Positions 36,751 through 47,668 of a stretch of DNA of 64,000 nucleotides are shown in pieces (position 1 is the first letter of the stretch; each line of letters begins with the position of its first letter). The notes beneath the pieces were generated by a model that had not been told where the DNA came from, made no database searches, and saw only the letters and a list, made by a program, of their open reading frames with translations. The DNA lies in the NCBI RefSeq assembly GCF_013393185.1, contig NZ_QJQX01000051.1, positions 1-64,000 of the forward strand, given 5' to 3'. The position numbers were made by a program, and so were the translations under genes. This DNA is from Sphingobium lactosutens (GTDB taxonomy: Bacteria > Pseudomonadota > Alphaproteobacteria > Sphingomonadales > Sphingomonadaceae).

Positions 36751-38178
36751 TCAAGGCTTTGGAATATAATAGGCTTTGGGTCTGGTATATTCGAGCAGGC
36801 CACCCATGCCATTCTCCTGACCTATTCCGGACGATTTCGCCCCCGCCAGCGGTGTGAAGGGTGTCATCTGGAGATTCTGGTTGATCCAGACCGTCCCCGT
36901 ATCCAGCCTCTCCGCAACGGCGAGCGCCGCATCCACGTCGCTCGACCACACCGCCCCGGCCAGGCCATAGTCGGACGCGTTCGCCCGCGCGATGACATCG
37001 TCCAGATCGCGCCATTTCAGCACGGGCAGCACTGGGCCAAAGGCCTCCTCCTGCACGACGCGCGAGGCTTCCGGCGGATTATCGACGAGCGTGAGCGGCA
37101 CGAAATAGCCTTCGTCCGGGACCGCCGCCCCTTCCAGCAACGTCAGACCATCCGCCCTGGCCTCATCGATAAGCGCGCGAACGCGGCGATATTGCGGCGC
37201 ATTCTGGACCGGCCCATAATCCACCCCCTGCGCACTGCCATCCCCGACCGTGCGCGCCAATGCGATCCGATGCAATTGGCTCAACAGCCGATCATAAATA
37301 TCCTCATGCGCATAGAGGCGCTTGGTCGCGACGCAGATCTGCGCGCTGTTGGTGAAAGCACCGTCGAATAGGGCGTCAGCCACCGCATCGACATCGACGT
37401 CCGGCAAAATGATCGCCGCGTCATTCCCGCCCAACTCAAGGGTGATGCGCTTTAAATCCTTGGCGGCGCTTTCCATGACCCGCTTCCCCGTGGCGGTCGA
37501 CCCGGTGAAGGAGATTTTCGCGATTCCGGGATGGGCTGTCACAAGGGGACCAAGCGCATCGTCTCCACTGATCACGTTGAGGACGCCCGCAGGGAAAACA
37601 TCCTTCACCAGCTCAGCAATGCGCAGCATCGTGAGCGGCGTGAAAGGCGATGGCTTCAGGACCATCACGTTACCCGCCAGCAATGCCGGACCCAGTTTCC
37701 AGATAGCCAGAAGAACCGGAAAATTCCACGGGACGATCGCACCGACCACGCCAAGCGGAACGTGCCGCACCTCGACCCGTCTGCTTTCGCTATCCTCCGT
37801 CACGTCCACGGGCAGGTCAAGCATCGCTGCGCCCTTCAACCACATCGCCGCGCCTTCGATTTCCGACCTGGCGCCCGCAAGCGGTCGCCCCTGCTCGGCC
37901 GTGAAGATGTGGCTCAGTTCGGCTGCATGAGCGAGAATGATGTCCGCCGCCTCGATCAACCTGGCCTTCCGGTCCGCGATCGGTATCCTGCTCCAGCCGG
38001 GGAAAGCGCGCGCGGCCGCCACGACGGCGCGATCCAGTTCCTCGCTCCCGGCGTTGGGGCAGGATGACGCGATCCGCGCGGTCGCCGGATTGATCACTTC
38101 CATCGTCGCTGCCGACGTCACCAACGCGCCGTCGATGAGCATCGAAAAGGGTCCGGTTATCAATGTCCGCTCCTTCAC
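36751..38178 (-). CDS. Aldehyde dehydrogenase 1
   Basis: 475 residues counted from GTG 38178; TTG 38163 is a good alternative because aaggag lies at better spacing. Motifs: VPWNFPVLLAIWKLGPALLA, SFTGSTATGK (NAD), LELGGNDAA (catalytic Glu) and TNSAQICVATKR with the catalytic Cys. The usual NxGQxC motif is N-S-A-Q-I-C here, a small change that keeps the nucleophile. It oxidises an aldehyde to the acid used by the acyl-CoA ligases. It diverges from the thiolase operon with a TetR 2 motif between. A paralogue is at the right edge of the window. Confidence 0.92.
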   Translation of the reverse strand: MKERTLITGPFSMLIDGALVTSAATMEVINPATARIASSCPNAGSEELDRAVVAAARAFPGWSRIPIADRKARLIEAADIILAHAAELSHIFTAEQGRPLAGARSEIEGAAMWLKGAAMLDLPVDVTEDSESRRVEVRHVPLGVVGAIVPWNFPVLLAIWKLGPALLAGNVMVLKPSPFTPLTMLRIAELVKDVFPAGVLNVISGDDALGPLVTAHPGIAKISFTGSTATGKRVMESAAKDLKRITLELGGNDAAIILPDVDVDAVADALFDGAFTNSAQICVATKRLYAHEDIYDRLLSQLHRIALARTVGDGSAQGVDYGPVQNAPQYRRVRALIDEARADGLTLLEGAAVPDEGYFVPLTLVDNPPEASRVVQEEAFGPVLPVLKWRDLDDVIARANASDYGLAGAVWSSDVDAALAVAERLDTGTVWINQNLQMTPFTPLAGAKSSGIGQENGMGGLLEYTRPKAYYIPKP

Positions 38179-38258
38179 CTTGGCGCGCCGGTGCGTCCGG
38201 CGCGCAGTTCGCTGTTTACAACTTCGCTATCTTGGATAAAAGGAACCGCTCAAGAATA

Positions 38259-38273
38259 CAATCAATCGATTAA
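38259..38273. promoter_or_regulatory. TetR 2 motif, site 3 (ALDH 1/thiolase promoter)
   Basis: CAATCAATCGATTAA, the exact reverse complement of the 15-mer at 35884, in the 127-base divergent region. It lies 33 bases before the thiolase 1 start. Confidence 0.6.
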
Positions 38274-38305
38274 TAAATTATCCGAACCGGAGATGGGAGT
38301 GAGCG

Positions 38306-39574
38306 ATGGCTGAAGCATATATCATCGACGCCGTGCGTACGCCGCGCGGCATCGGCAAGGTGGGGAAAGGATCGCTGGCGACTCTCCACCCTCAGCAACT
38401 GGCGGCGACGGTGCTGCGGGCGATCGTGGATCGCAACGATCTGCCAACCGAAAAGATTGACGACGTGGTCTGGTCCACCTCCGCGCAGCGCGGCAAGCAG
38501 GGTGGCGATATCGGGCGCATGGCCGCGCTCGAAGCCGGATTCGATGTGCGCGTGTCGGGCGTGACGCTGGATCGCTTCTGCGGCGGCGGCATCTCCTCGG
38601 TCGCTCTGGCGGCGGGGCAGGTGATGGGCAGTCTGGAGGATTGCGTCATTGCGGGCGGCGTCGAAATGATGAGCTTCACCGCCGAGCGCGACCGCGATGA
38701 ATTCGCCGCAGGGCTGGGCGCGGTGCTGGTCGGCGCGGGCAACCCGACGTTGGACGCCCGGCACCCCCAATCCCATCAGGGCGTCTGCGCCGACGCCGTC
38801 GCCAGTCTGGAAAATATCAGCCGCGAGGCGCTCGACGCCTTCGCCGCCGAAAGCCAGCGCCGCGCCGCCATCGCGATCGAGGAAAATCGCTTCGCCAGAT
38901 CGCTGGTCGCCGTGACCGATAGCGAGGGCAATCTTCTGCTCGACCGGGAAGAATTTCCCCGTCCCTCCACGACCGCAGAGAGTCTGGCGCAGTTGAAGCC
39001 CGCCTTCGAAACGCTGATCGATCATCCCTATAACGAACAGGGCGACACCTTTCGCAAGCAGATCCTGCGCCGATACCCGGATGCCGATATCAAGGCGGTG
39101 CATCATGCGGGCAGCAGTTCGGGCGTGGTCGACGGCGCGGCCGCCCTGCTCCTTGCGTCCGGTGCGTTCGGCCGGGAACAGGGGCTGAAACCCAGGGCGC
39201 GGATCGTCGCGGCGGTGAATATCGGCGACGACCCGACGCTGATGCTGAACGCGCCCGTTCCCGCCGCCCGCAAGGCGCTGGAACGCGCCAACCTCAGCAT
39301 CGGCGATATCGACCTGTGGGAAATCAACGAAGCCTTCGCGGTCGTCCCGGAAAAGTTCATTCGCGACCTTGGCCTCGACCGCAGCAAGGTCAACGTCAAT
39401 GGCGGCGCGATCGCGCTCGGCCATCCGATCGGCGCGACGGGCGCGATCCTCATCGGCACGCTGGTCGATGAGCTGGAGCGCACAGGCGGCCGCTACGGGC
39501 TGGCGACCATGTGTGCGGCGGGCGGCATGGCCCCCGCCATCATCATCGAACGCGTGTCAGACTATATCGACTAA
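38306..39574 (+). CDS. Thiolase 1 (acetyl-CoA acyltransferase)
   Basis: 422 residues, first gene of a four-gene operon. The nucleophilic cysteine is in [43 protein letters not shown] (catalytic His) and MCAAGGMAPAI (second Cys) complete the active site. It cleaves a 3-ketoacyl-CoA with CoA. The insertion and FAAESQRRAAIAIEENRF region are typical of the FadA/PaaJ-like group. Expression is probably under TetR 2. Confidence 0.93.
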   Translation: MAEAYIIDAVRTPRGIGKVGKGSLATLHPQQLAATVLRAIVDRNDLPTEKIDDVVWSTSAQRGKQGGDIGRMAALEAGFDVRVSGVTLDRFCGGGISSVALAAGQVMGSLEDCVIAGGVEMMSFTAERDRDEFAAGLGAVLVGAGNPTLDARHPQSHQGVCADAVASLENISREALDAFAAESQRRAAIAIEENRFARSLVAVTDSEGNLLLDREEFPRPSTTAESLAQLKPAFETLIDHPYNEQGDTFRKQILRRYPDADIKAVHHAGSSSGVVDGAAALLLASGAFGREQGLKPRARIVAAVNIGDDPTLMLNAPVPAARKALERANLSIGDIDLWEINEAFAVVPEKFIRDLGLDRSKVNVNGGAIALGHPIGATGAILIGTLVDELERTGGRYGLATMCAAGGMAPAIIIERVSDYID

Positions 39575-39585
39575 GGGATAATTTC

Positions 39586-40368
<783 letters not shown>

Positions 40369-40414
40369 CCGCCTGTTCTCAAGAAAAACCATCTGATTTC
40401 TGTGGAGTATCACC

Positions 40415-42579
<2,165 letters not shown>

Positions 42580-42615
42580 GGTCAGGATCTGTAATTGCAG
42601 AGCTAAGATCAGGAC

Positions 42616-43237
42616 TCATTGATTGATCCAGAAGATGATGGTTGCTGCGATGCAGATGGCGGACATGAAGGTGTGAGCGTATCGGTCATAGCGAGTGTGG
42701 ATGCGCCGCCAGTCCTTGAGCTTGCCGAACATATTCTCGATCCTGTGGCGCTGGCGATAGAGCATAGCGTCGTGCGGGATCGGGACCTTTCGGTTCCTCT
42801 TTGACGGGATGCAGGCGGTGACGCCGCGCTCCGCGAGCGCCTTGCGGAACCAGTCGGCGTCATAGCCTCGGTCGCCGAGCAGGGTTTTAGCGCGGGGCAA
42901 GGCGTCGAGCATCAGGGCAGCGCCTTTGTAGTCGCTCATCTGCCCCTCGCTGAGCAGCATGACCAGCGGCCTGCCTTTGCCGTCGCAGACGGCGTGAAGC
43001 TTCGAGTTCAGGCCGACTTTGGTGTGTCCGATACGTCTGGGAGCGCAGCGGGTCAGATAATGATCCGGGGGATCATTATCCCGCAAGCCCCTTTTTGAGC
43101 AGGCTGGCTGCGGTTCGGTGCGCCTTCAGATGCGTCGCATCGATCATCAACTGGTCAGGCTTGCCGCCTTGCGCCGAAAGGGCGGAGAAAATCTTGTTGA
43201 ACACCCCGAGCCGGCTCCACCGGATGAAGCGATTATA
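42616..43237 (-). pseudogene. IS5-family transposase, two frames, N-terminus missing
   Basis: The N-terminal part reads RFIRWSRLGVFNKIFSAL and DATHLKAHRTAASLLKKG on the minus strand and ends at stops after a palindromic insert. The C-terminal part is in another frame (start at 43086 possible): GHTKVGLNSKLHAVCDGKGR, LLGDRGYDADWFRKALAE and MFGKLKDWRRIHTRYDRY, ending IIFWINQ. IS427-type members use two overlapping frames; here a 25-base palindrome (43058-43082) lies between them. About 50 N-terminal residues are absent. Confidence 0.75.
43058..43082. repeat. Palindrome inside the transposase remnant
   Basis: gataatgatcc and ggatcattatc, perfect 11-bp arms around three bases, with a further GCGGG/CCCGC outside. 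It sits where the two transposase frames meet. Confidence 0.6.
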
Positions 43238-43612
43238 AAAGGCATGATGTGGATGGCGCGGACGGGCTTACAATGGCGGCATCTGCCCGACGAGTATGGG
43301 AAATGGAACAGCGCCTTCCGTCGCTATCGGCGCTGGGTCGAGACGGGCGGGTTCGACGCCATGCTCGAAACTTTGGCCGAAATGGGGCGCGCGACAGATC
43401 GGCCGATATGATCGATAGCACCGTCGTCCGGGCGCACCACTGCGCTGTCGGCATAGAAAAGGGACTCAACTTGGTCGATCGCGAGGCGGCTTCACAACAA
43501 AACTCCGCGCCTCCTGCGATGGAAAGGGCCGCCCGCTCGGTTTCGTTCTGACGCCCGACGAGGCTCACGACGTGAAGGGCTTCGGCCCGCTGTTCCGGAT
43601 GATCGCCGGTCG
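43238..43612 (+). pseudogene. IS5-family transposase remnant, plus strand
   Basis: Plus-strand frame MMWMARTGLQWRHLPDEYGK, WNSAFRRYRRWVETGGFD, then a frame change, IDSTVVRAHHCAVGIEKG and GGFTTKLRASCDGKGRPLGF, VLTPDEAHDVKGFGPLF. These are the N-terminal and central parts of an IS5-type transposase. It has at least two frame changes and no C-terminal catalytic region, so it is dead. It abuts the oppositely oriented element B. Confidence 0.75.
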
Positions 43613-43663
43613 GTCCGCACCTGTGGAGAGAAATTTGGAAGCTGAACTGCCACTAAGGGTCGT

Positions 43664-45265
43664 TCATCTTAAGCCGTTCACCACCGACCATTCTAAGTCG
43701 AACCGTGCCAGATATTTTCGCAGGCGATCCGCATCATTCGAACTGCTGCGGCGCGCGCGCGAGGCGTTGAAGAGGGTTCGTCCTGCTTCCGAAAGCGAAC
43801 GACTGGTGCGGCATATCTTGATCGTCTCGGCGAGTTGGACGCGATCGAACAGATCGAGTTCGGCAATCTGCTCGTCAGCCAATATCTCGGACAGAATATC
43901 TGCGGCGCTATCGGCCTGACCTGACCACAAGCGCCGCAGTCGTTCGATTTCCATTTCTACGCATTCCACATCGATCCGCCCTTTCGGGCTGAGCGTGGCC
44001 ATGCGGGTGATGCTAGCGGCCAGATCACGGAAATTGCCGGGCCAGCATGCTTCCCCTGATGTCGCGAAGGCGAGGTAGCGCTGGCGCGCCTCCTTGTTGA
44101 AACTGGCCTGATCGCCTTCGCGCTCGGCGAACCGATCCAGTTCATAGTCGAGATTGGGTTCGATATCCTCTCGCCGGTCAGCGAGGCCGGGCAGGCGAAA
44201 CGTCCAAAGGTTCAGGCGTGCGTAAAGGTCATCCCGGAACGCGCCCGCTGCCACTGCTTCGCCCAGATCACGGTTGGTGCCGGCGATCAGCTGGAAATCC
44301 GACGCGACCTCCTTGTCCGCACCGACGGGGAGGAAGCGCTTATCCTCAATAGCGCGCAGGATCATCGCCTGCTCGTCCAAGCCGAGTTCTCCGATCTCGT
44401 CGAGGAACAGCATGCCCTTGTCTGCGGAACGGAGCAGCCCCGGCCTGTCCGCAACTGCGCCAGTGAAGGCGCCCTTGCGATGGCCGAACAATGCCGACAT
44501 GGCGCTATCACCCTTCAGCGTTGCGCAGTTTACCTCCACGAACGATCCCGCGATCTGATGCTTGGCCTTCTTGAGCTCGTAGATCCGCCGCGCGAGTTGG
44601 CTCTTGCCCGCGCCAGTCGGTCCCATGAGCAGCACGGGCGCGCGGGACCGCAACGCGACCTGCTCGATCTCGTCGATCATGCGGTTAAAGGCGGCGTTGC
44701 GCGTGTCGATCCCGGATTTGAGGAAGGACGTGCTCTCCGCGCTCGCGACAGCGAAACGGGTTGCGATGCTGTCATAGCGCGACAGGTCGAGGTCGATGAT
44801 GCTCCAGCGGCCGGGCGCTCCGCCATCCTCCGCGCGCTTGGCCGGCTGGGTCTGGAGCAGGCGCCCAGGCAGATAGCGGGCCTCGGTCAGCAGGAAGAGA
44901 CAGATCTGCGCGACGTGGGTGCCGGTGGTGATGTGGAGGAGATAATCCTGCGCATCCGGATCGAACGGTTCGGCCCGCGCGAAATCGAGCAGCTTTCCAT
45001 AGACCTCCTCGAAGTCCCACGGGTCGCGAAAGTCGAGCACGCGCATGTCAACCTGGGTCTCCGGTGAAACCGAGGCGATATCCTCCGCAACATATTCGGC
45101 AAGACGCCGGTGAGCGGTGCCGTGGAGCAGTATCAGTCGATCGACCCGCAAATCTTCATGCATCGTGAGTGCGACAGTCGGCCGCCACTTGTTCCAGCGC
45201 GAAGGCCCGAATTTGCTCGCATCGTGCGTGGAGCCAAGGAATCCGATGACGGTCAGAGGTTTCAT
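43664..45265 (-). CDS. rtcR: RtcR, sigma-54-dependent activator of the RNA-repair operon
   Basis: 533 residues from ATG 45265, matching the usual length of about 530. The N-terminal CARF-like sensor (about 1-180) has RWNKWRPTVALTMHEDLRVD and HITTGTHVAQICLFLLTEAR, which I recognise as RtcR-specific. The AAA+ domain has GPTGAGKSQLAR (Walker A), KGAFTGAVADR (sigma-54 contact) and GMLFLDEIGEL (Walker B). The C-terminal helix-turn-helix region includes SLSEAGRTLF. It is divergent from the RNA-repair operon, whose sigma-54 promoter it should activate. RtcR is known to be triggered by damaged RNA ends. Confidence 0.97.
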   Translation of the reverse strand: MKPLTVIGFLGSTHDASKFGPSRWNKWRPTVALTMHEDLRVDRLILLHGTAHRRLAEYVAEDIASVSPETQVDMRVLDFRDPWDFEEVYGKLLDFARAEPFDPDAQDYLLHITTGTHVAQICLFLLTEARYLPGRLLQTQPAKRAEDGGAPGRWSIIDLDLSRYDSIATRFAVASAESTSFLKSGIDTRNAAFNRMIDEIEQVALRSRAPVLLMGPTGAGKSQLARRIYELKKAKHQIAGSFVEVNCATLKGDSAMSALFGHRKGAFTGAVADRPGLLRSADKGMLFLDEIGELGLDEQAMILRAIEDKRFLPVGADKEVASDFQLIAGTNRDLGEAVAAGAFRDDLYARLNLWTFRLPGLADRREDIEPNLDYELDRFAEREGDQASFNKEARQRYLAFATSGEACWPGNFRDLAASITRMATLSPKGRIDVECVEMEIERLRRLWSGQADSAADILSEILADEQIAELDLFDRVQLAETIKICRTSRSLSEAGRTLFNASRARRSSSNDADRLRKYLARFDLEWSVVNGLR

Positions 45266-45270
45266 TCTTA

Positions 45271-45314
45271 TATCATAGGATAAAAACATATCCTTTGCGA
45301 TATAAAATATGATA
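45271..45314. promoter_or_regulatory. Candidate RtcR upstream binding region
   Basis: Inverted repeats TATCATA (45271-45277)/TATGATA (45308-45314) and GGATA (45278-45282)/TATCC (45289-45293) lie 90-130 bases upstream of the sigma-54 promoter, a normal distance for an enhancer site, and next to the rtcR start. Binding is inferred. Confidence 0.4.
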
Positions 45315-45401
45315 GATGTCCGGATGCGCATATTGCGTCGTCTAGAAATAAATCTTTCAATATCAATTATATAAAATTTCCTGAAGTCCCATTCTCCGGT
45401 T

Positions 45402-45416
45402 TGGCACGGCCCCTGC
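45402..45416 (+). promoter_or_regulatory. Sigma-54 (-24/-12) promoter of the RNA-repair operon
   Basis: TGGCACGgcccCTGC matches the sigma-54 consensus TGGCACG-N4-TTGC with a single change in the -12 box; GG and GC are exactly 10 bases apart. It is divergent from rtcR. A transcript would start near 45428 and carry the leader hairpin, the tRNA-like element and rsr. Confidence 0.8.
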
Positions 45417-45466
45417 GTTATGGATTTGTGTCGGTCGAGGCGGATTACTCGGTTGGCAGGCGGAAC

Positions 45467-45496
45467 TGGGGCGGCCGGAATGGGCTGGCCGCCCCA
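45467..45496 (+). other. Leader hairpin before the tRNA-like element
   Basis: Perfect 10-bp stem tggggcggcc/ggccgcccca with a 10-base loop, about 40 bases into the predicted transcript. Not followed by T, so not a terminator. Confidence 0.6.
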
Positions 45497-45511
45497 AGGA
45501 CCGGAAATTCA

Positions 45512-45604
45512 CAGGGCGTAACTCAGTCTGCGCATAGCGCCTGCCCAAAAAAGGCAGGACGCTTGAGCAGGAGGCCGCAGGTTCAAATCCTGCCGCCCTG
45601 ACCA
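45512..45604 (+). ncRNA. tRNA-like element with encoded CCA in the rsr leader
   Basis: Acceptor-like stem CAGGGCG (45512-45518) pairs perfectly with CGCCCTG (45594-45600), followed by A and CCA. The T-arm is GCAGG-TTCAAAT-CCTGC (45577-45593). A long arm CCTGCC-caaaaaa-GGCAGG (45540-45558) takes the place of an anticodon arm; its 7-base loop lacks U33 and shows AAA, and the D-arm is not standard. A normal decoding tRNA is therefore unlikely. It ends 16 bases before the rsr start. Confidence 0.65.
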
Positions 45605-45620
45605 GATGAGGAGTTGGACG

Positions 45621-47168
45621 ATGGCCAACAAGGGACTGTTTGCGAGCGCCGTGGCGAAGCTGCTGCCGCGCACCGATACGCTGAACCGGGAGGGTGCGCC
45701 GGCCCATGCTTATGGGCCGAAGGCGAAGCTCGCCCAACTGGCGGCGACCGGCACGCTGGCCGATAATTTCTACGGCGCGGCGGAGACGCAGCTTGCCGAT
45801 GTGCTGGACGCGGCCCGCGCTGTCGATCCATATTTCGTCGCCAAGGCTGCGGTCTATGCTCGCACGTCCGGCGCGATGAAGGATATGCCGGCTTTGCTGG
45901 CGGCCTATCTGACGGTTGCGGATCCCGACCTCGCGGTTCGGGTGTTTGGTAAGGTCGTGAATAACGGCCGTATGTTGCGCAGCTTCGTTCAGATCATGCG
46001 GTCGGGTCAGGTCGGGCGGACGTCGCTCGGCACGCGGCCGAAGCGGCTGGTCCAGCAATGGCTGGAGCGGGCGTCGATCCGTGATCTGCTGCACGCCGCG
46101 ACCGGCAGTGCGCCGAGCCTGGCGGACATCGTCAAGATGGTCCACCCGCGCCCGGCGGATGCGCAGCGCAAGGCTTTCTATGGCTGGCTGATCGGTCGTC
46201 CCTATGACGTCGCCGCGCTGCCCGCCGAGATCGCCGCGTTCGAGGCCTGGAAGCAGGATCGCACGTTGCCGCTGCCGGTGGTGCCGTTCGAGTGGCTGAC
46301 CGCTTATCCGCTGAGCGCGGAGCAGTGGGCGGAGCTTGCTGGCCGCATGGGCTGGCAGGCGCTGCGGATGAACCTCAACACACTGGCGCGCAATGGCGCG
46401 TTCGGTGTGGAAGGGCTTACCGATCAGGTCGCGGCCCGGCTTGCCGACCGTGATGCGCTTCGCGCCGTGCGGCCCATGCCTTATCAGTTGATGGTGGCAT
46501 TGGGTCAGGTCGCCGATGGCGTGCCGCTCAAGGTGCAGGCGGCGCTGGAGGATGCGCTGGAGTTCTCTCTGGCGTGCGTACCGAAGGTGCCGGGCCGCGT
46601 GGTCGTCTGCCCCGACGTGTCGGGTTCGATGGGGATGCCGGTGACGGGCTACCGTAAGGGCGCTTCGTCCAAGGTTCGCTGCATCGATGTCGCGGCTCTG
46701 GTCGCGGCGGCGATGTTGCGGTCCAACCGTGCGGCGCGTGTCATCCCGTTCGAGCAGGCCGTCGTGCCGGTGACGCTGAAGGCCACCGACCGGATCGCGG
46801 CGAATGCTGCTAAGCTGGCGGCGGTTGGCGGCGGCGGGACGAACGTCTCGGCGCCCCTCGCACTCCTCAACAAGGAGAAGGCGACCGTCGATCTGGTGGT
46901 TATCGTCTCGGACAATGAGTCCTGGGTCGATGCGCAGCGGAACGGCTCGACGGCGACGATGCAGGAGTGGACGAAACTGGCGAAGCGCAACCCGCAAGCC
47001 AGGCTCGTCTGCATCGATATCGCGCCTTACGGCACGACGCAGGCGGCTAGCCGGCAGGACATATTGAATGTCGGAGGCTTCTCCGACGCGGTGTTCGACA
47101 CCATCGCGCGCTTCGTCTCCGGCGACACGCAGGATTGGGTGAGCATCGTCGAACAAGTGGAGGTCTGA
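45621..47168 (+). CDS. rsr: Rsr, bacterial Ro60 (TROVE domain) protein
   Basis: 515 residues from ATG 45621 with gaggag 7 bases upstream. The TROVE HEAT-repeat ring occupies about residues 15-335 (e.g. ARTSGAMKDMPALLAAYLTV, VFGKVVNNGRMLRSFVQIMR). The C-terminal von Willebrand A domain has the metal site CPDVSGSMG, GGGGTNVSAP and VIVSDNESW. Ro60 proteins bind Y RNAs and misfolded RNAs and tether them to exonuclease PNPase. The gene is transcribed from the RtcR-type promoter and is followed by four Y-RNA-like units, its probable ligands. Confidence 0.96.
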   Translation: MANKGLFASAVAKLLPRTDTLNREGAPAHAYGPKAKLAQLAATGTLADNFYGAAETQLADVLDAARAVDPYFVAKAAVYARTSGAMKDMPALLAAYLTVADPDLAVRVFGKVVNNGRMLRSFVQIMRSGQVGRTSLGTRPKRLVQQWLERASIRDLLHAATGSAPSLADIVKMVHPRPADAQRKAFYGWLIGRPYDVAALPAEIAAFEAWKQDRTLPLPVVPFEWLTAYPLSAEQWAELAGRMGWQALRMNLNTLARNGAFGVEGLTDQVAARLADRDALRAVRPMPYQLMVALGQVADGVPLKVQAALEDALEFSLACVPKVPGRVVVCPDVSGSMGMPVTGYRKGASSKVRCIDVAALVAAAMLRSNRAARVIPFEQAVVPVTLKATDRIAANAAKLAAVGGGGTNVSAPLALLNKEKATVDLVVIVSDNESWVDAQRNGSTATMQEWTKLAKRNPQARLVCIDIAPYGTTQAASRQDILNVGGFSDAVFDTIARFVSGDTQDWVSIVEQVEV

Positions 47169-47175
47169 ACGAACA

Positions 47176-47335
47176 GGGTCGTGGCGAATGCTGGCAGGAC
47201 TACATGTCGCCAGAGGAGGCCCGACGAGTAAAGCGCCCGGAAGGCAGTTGTGCCCAAAGGGAGATGCGGATTCGACCCCCGCCGCCGACACGTAGCTTAA
47301 GGGCCGCGTTTTGCCGAACCTCGTCGCCGCGACCC
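47176..47335 (+). ncRNA. Y-RNA-like unit 1
   Basis: Closing stem GGGTCGTGGCGA (47176-47187) with TCGCCGCGACCC (47324-47335): 12 bp with one G-U pair. Internal loop 5' side AATGC, then a second stem TGGCAGGAC/GTTTTGCCG, then the conserved TACAT. A degenerate T-arm lies at 47266-47282 (GCGGATTCGACCCCCGC). The acceptor and D-arm parts are not clear in this copy. It starts 8 bases after the rsr stop. Confidence 0.7.
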
Positions 47336-47345
47336 GACCAGAATA

Positions 47346-47488
47346 TCACGGCGAATGCCGGGAAGGACTACATTGGTAATGTGGTTGTCGCGGGTTCGAA
47401 TCCCGCCTGTATCGGCAACGATGCAGTAGCTCAGTCTGGTAGAGCGCCAGTCCCTCGGGACGGTCTTTCTCACTTCTCGTCGCCGTGA
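47346..47488 (+). ncRNA. Y-RNA-like unit 2 with permuted tRNA module
   Basis: Closing stem TCACGGCGA/TCGCCGTGA (9 bp, perfect), internal loop AATGCC, second stem GGGAAGGAC/GTCTTTCTC (two G-U pairs). Inside: T-arm GCGGG-TTCGAAT-CCCGC (47390-47406), then CTGTATCG-GCAA-CGATGCAG (47407-47426), an acceptor-like stem capped by a GNRA loop, then TA and a D-arm GCTC-agtctggta-GAGC (47429-47445). The order T-arm, acceptor, D-arm is that of a circularly permuted tRNA whose anticodon arm is replaced by the long closing stem. Confidence 0.8.
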
Positions 47489-47503
47489 CAGGCAACACAA
47501 AAA

Positions 47504-47655
47504 CCATGGCGAATGCCTGACGGACTACATAGCCTATCACGCCCCAGATGCGGGTTCGAATCCCGCCGGACCGCCCAATCGGTCCGTAGTGTAACGGTAG
47601 CACAGGGACCGTCCGCAAGGACGGAGAGAAGTCTGTCAAAATCTCGTCGCCATGG
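47504..47655 (+). ncRNA. Y-RNA-like unit 3 with permuted tRNA module
   Basis: Closing stem CCATGGCGA/TCGCCATGG (9 bp, perfect), internal loop AATGCC, second stem TGACGGAC/GTCTGTCA (one G-U). Inside: T-arm GCGGG-TTCGAAT-CCCGC (47550-47566), acceptor-like CGGACCG-cccaat-CGGTCCG (47567-47586), then TA and a D-arm GTGT-aacggta-GCAC (47589-47603), and a hairpin CCGTCC-gcaa-GGACGG. Stem sequences differ from unit 2 on both strands, so pairing is kept by compensatory changes. Confidence 0.8.
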
Positions 47656-47668
47656 CACCGAAATTTGA

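Noticed and set aside
45512-45604. Canonical decoding tRNA
   Set aside because: The acceptor and T-arms are good, but the anticodon-like loop lacks U33 and the D-arm is not standard, so I call it tRNA-like only.
45363-47291. Long minus-strand open frame over rsr
   Set aside because: It is the antisense of a clearly conserved TROVE/vWA gene and its translation shows no domain; high GC gives such frames often.
47424-47465. tRNA 5' half (AGCTCAGTCTGGTAGAGC) as a normal tRNA gene
   Set aside because: The acceptor strand pairs with sequence just upstream across a GCAA loop, and there is no anticodon arm or downstream T-arm. It belongs to the permuted module of unit 2.
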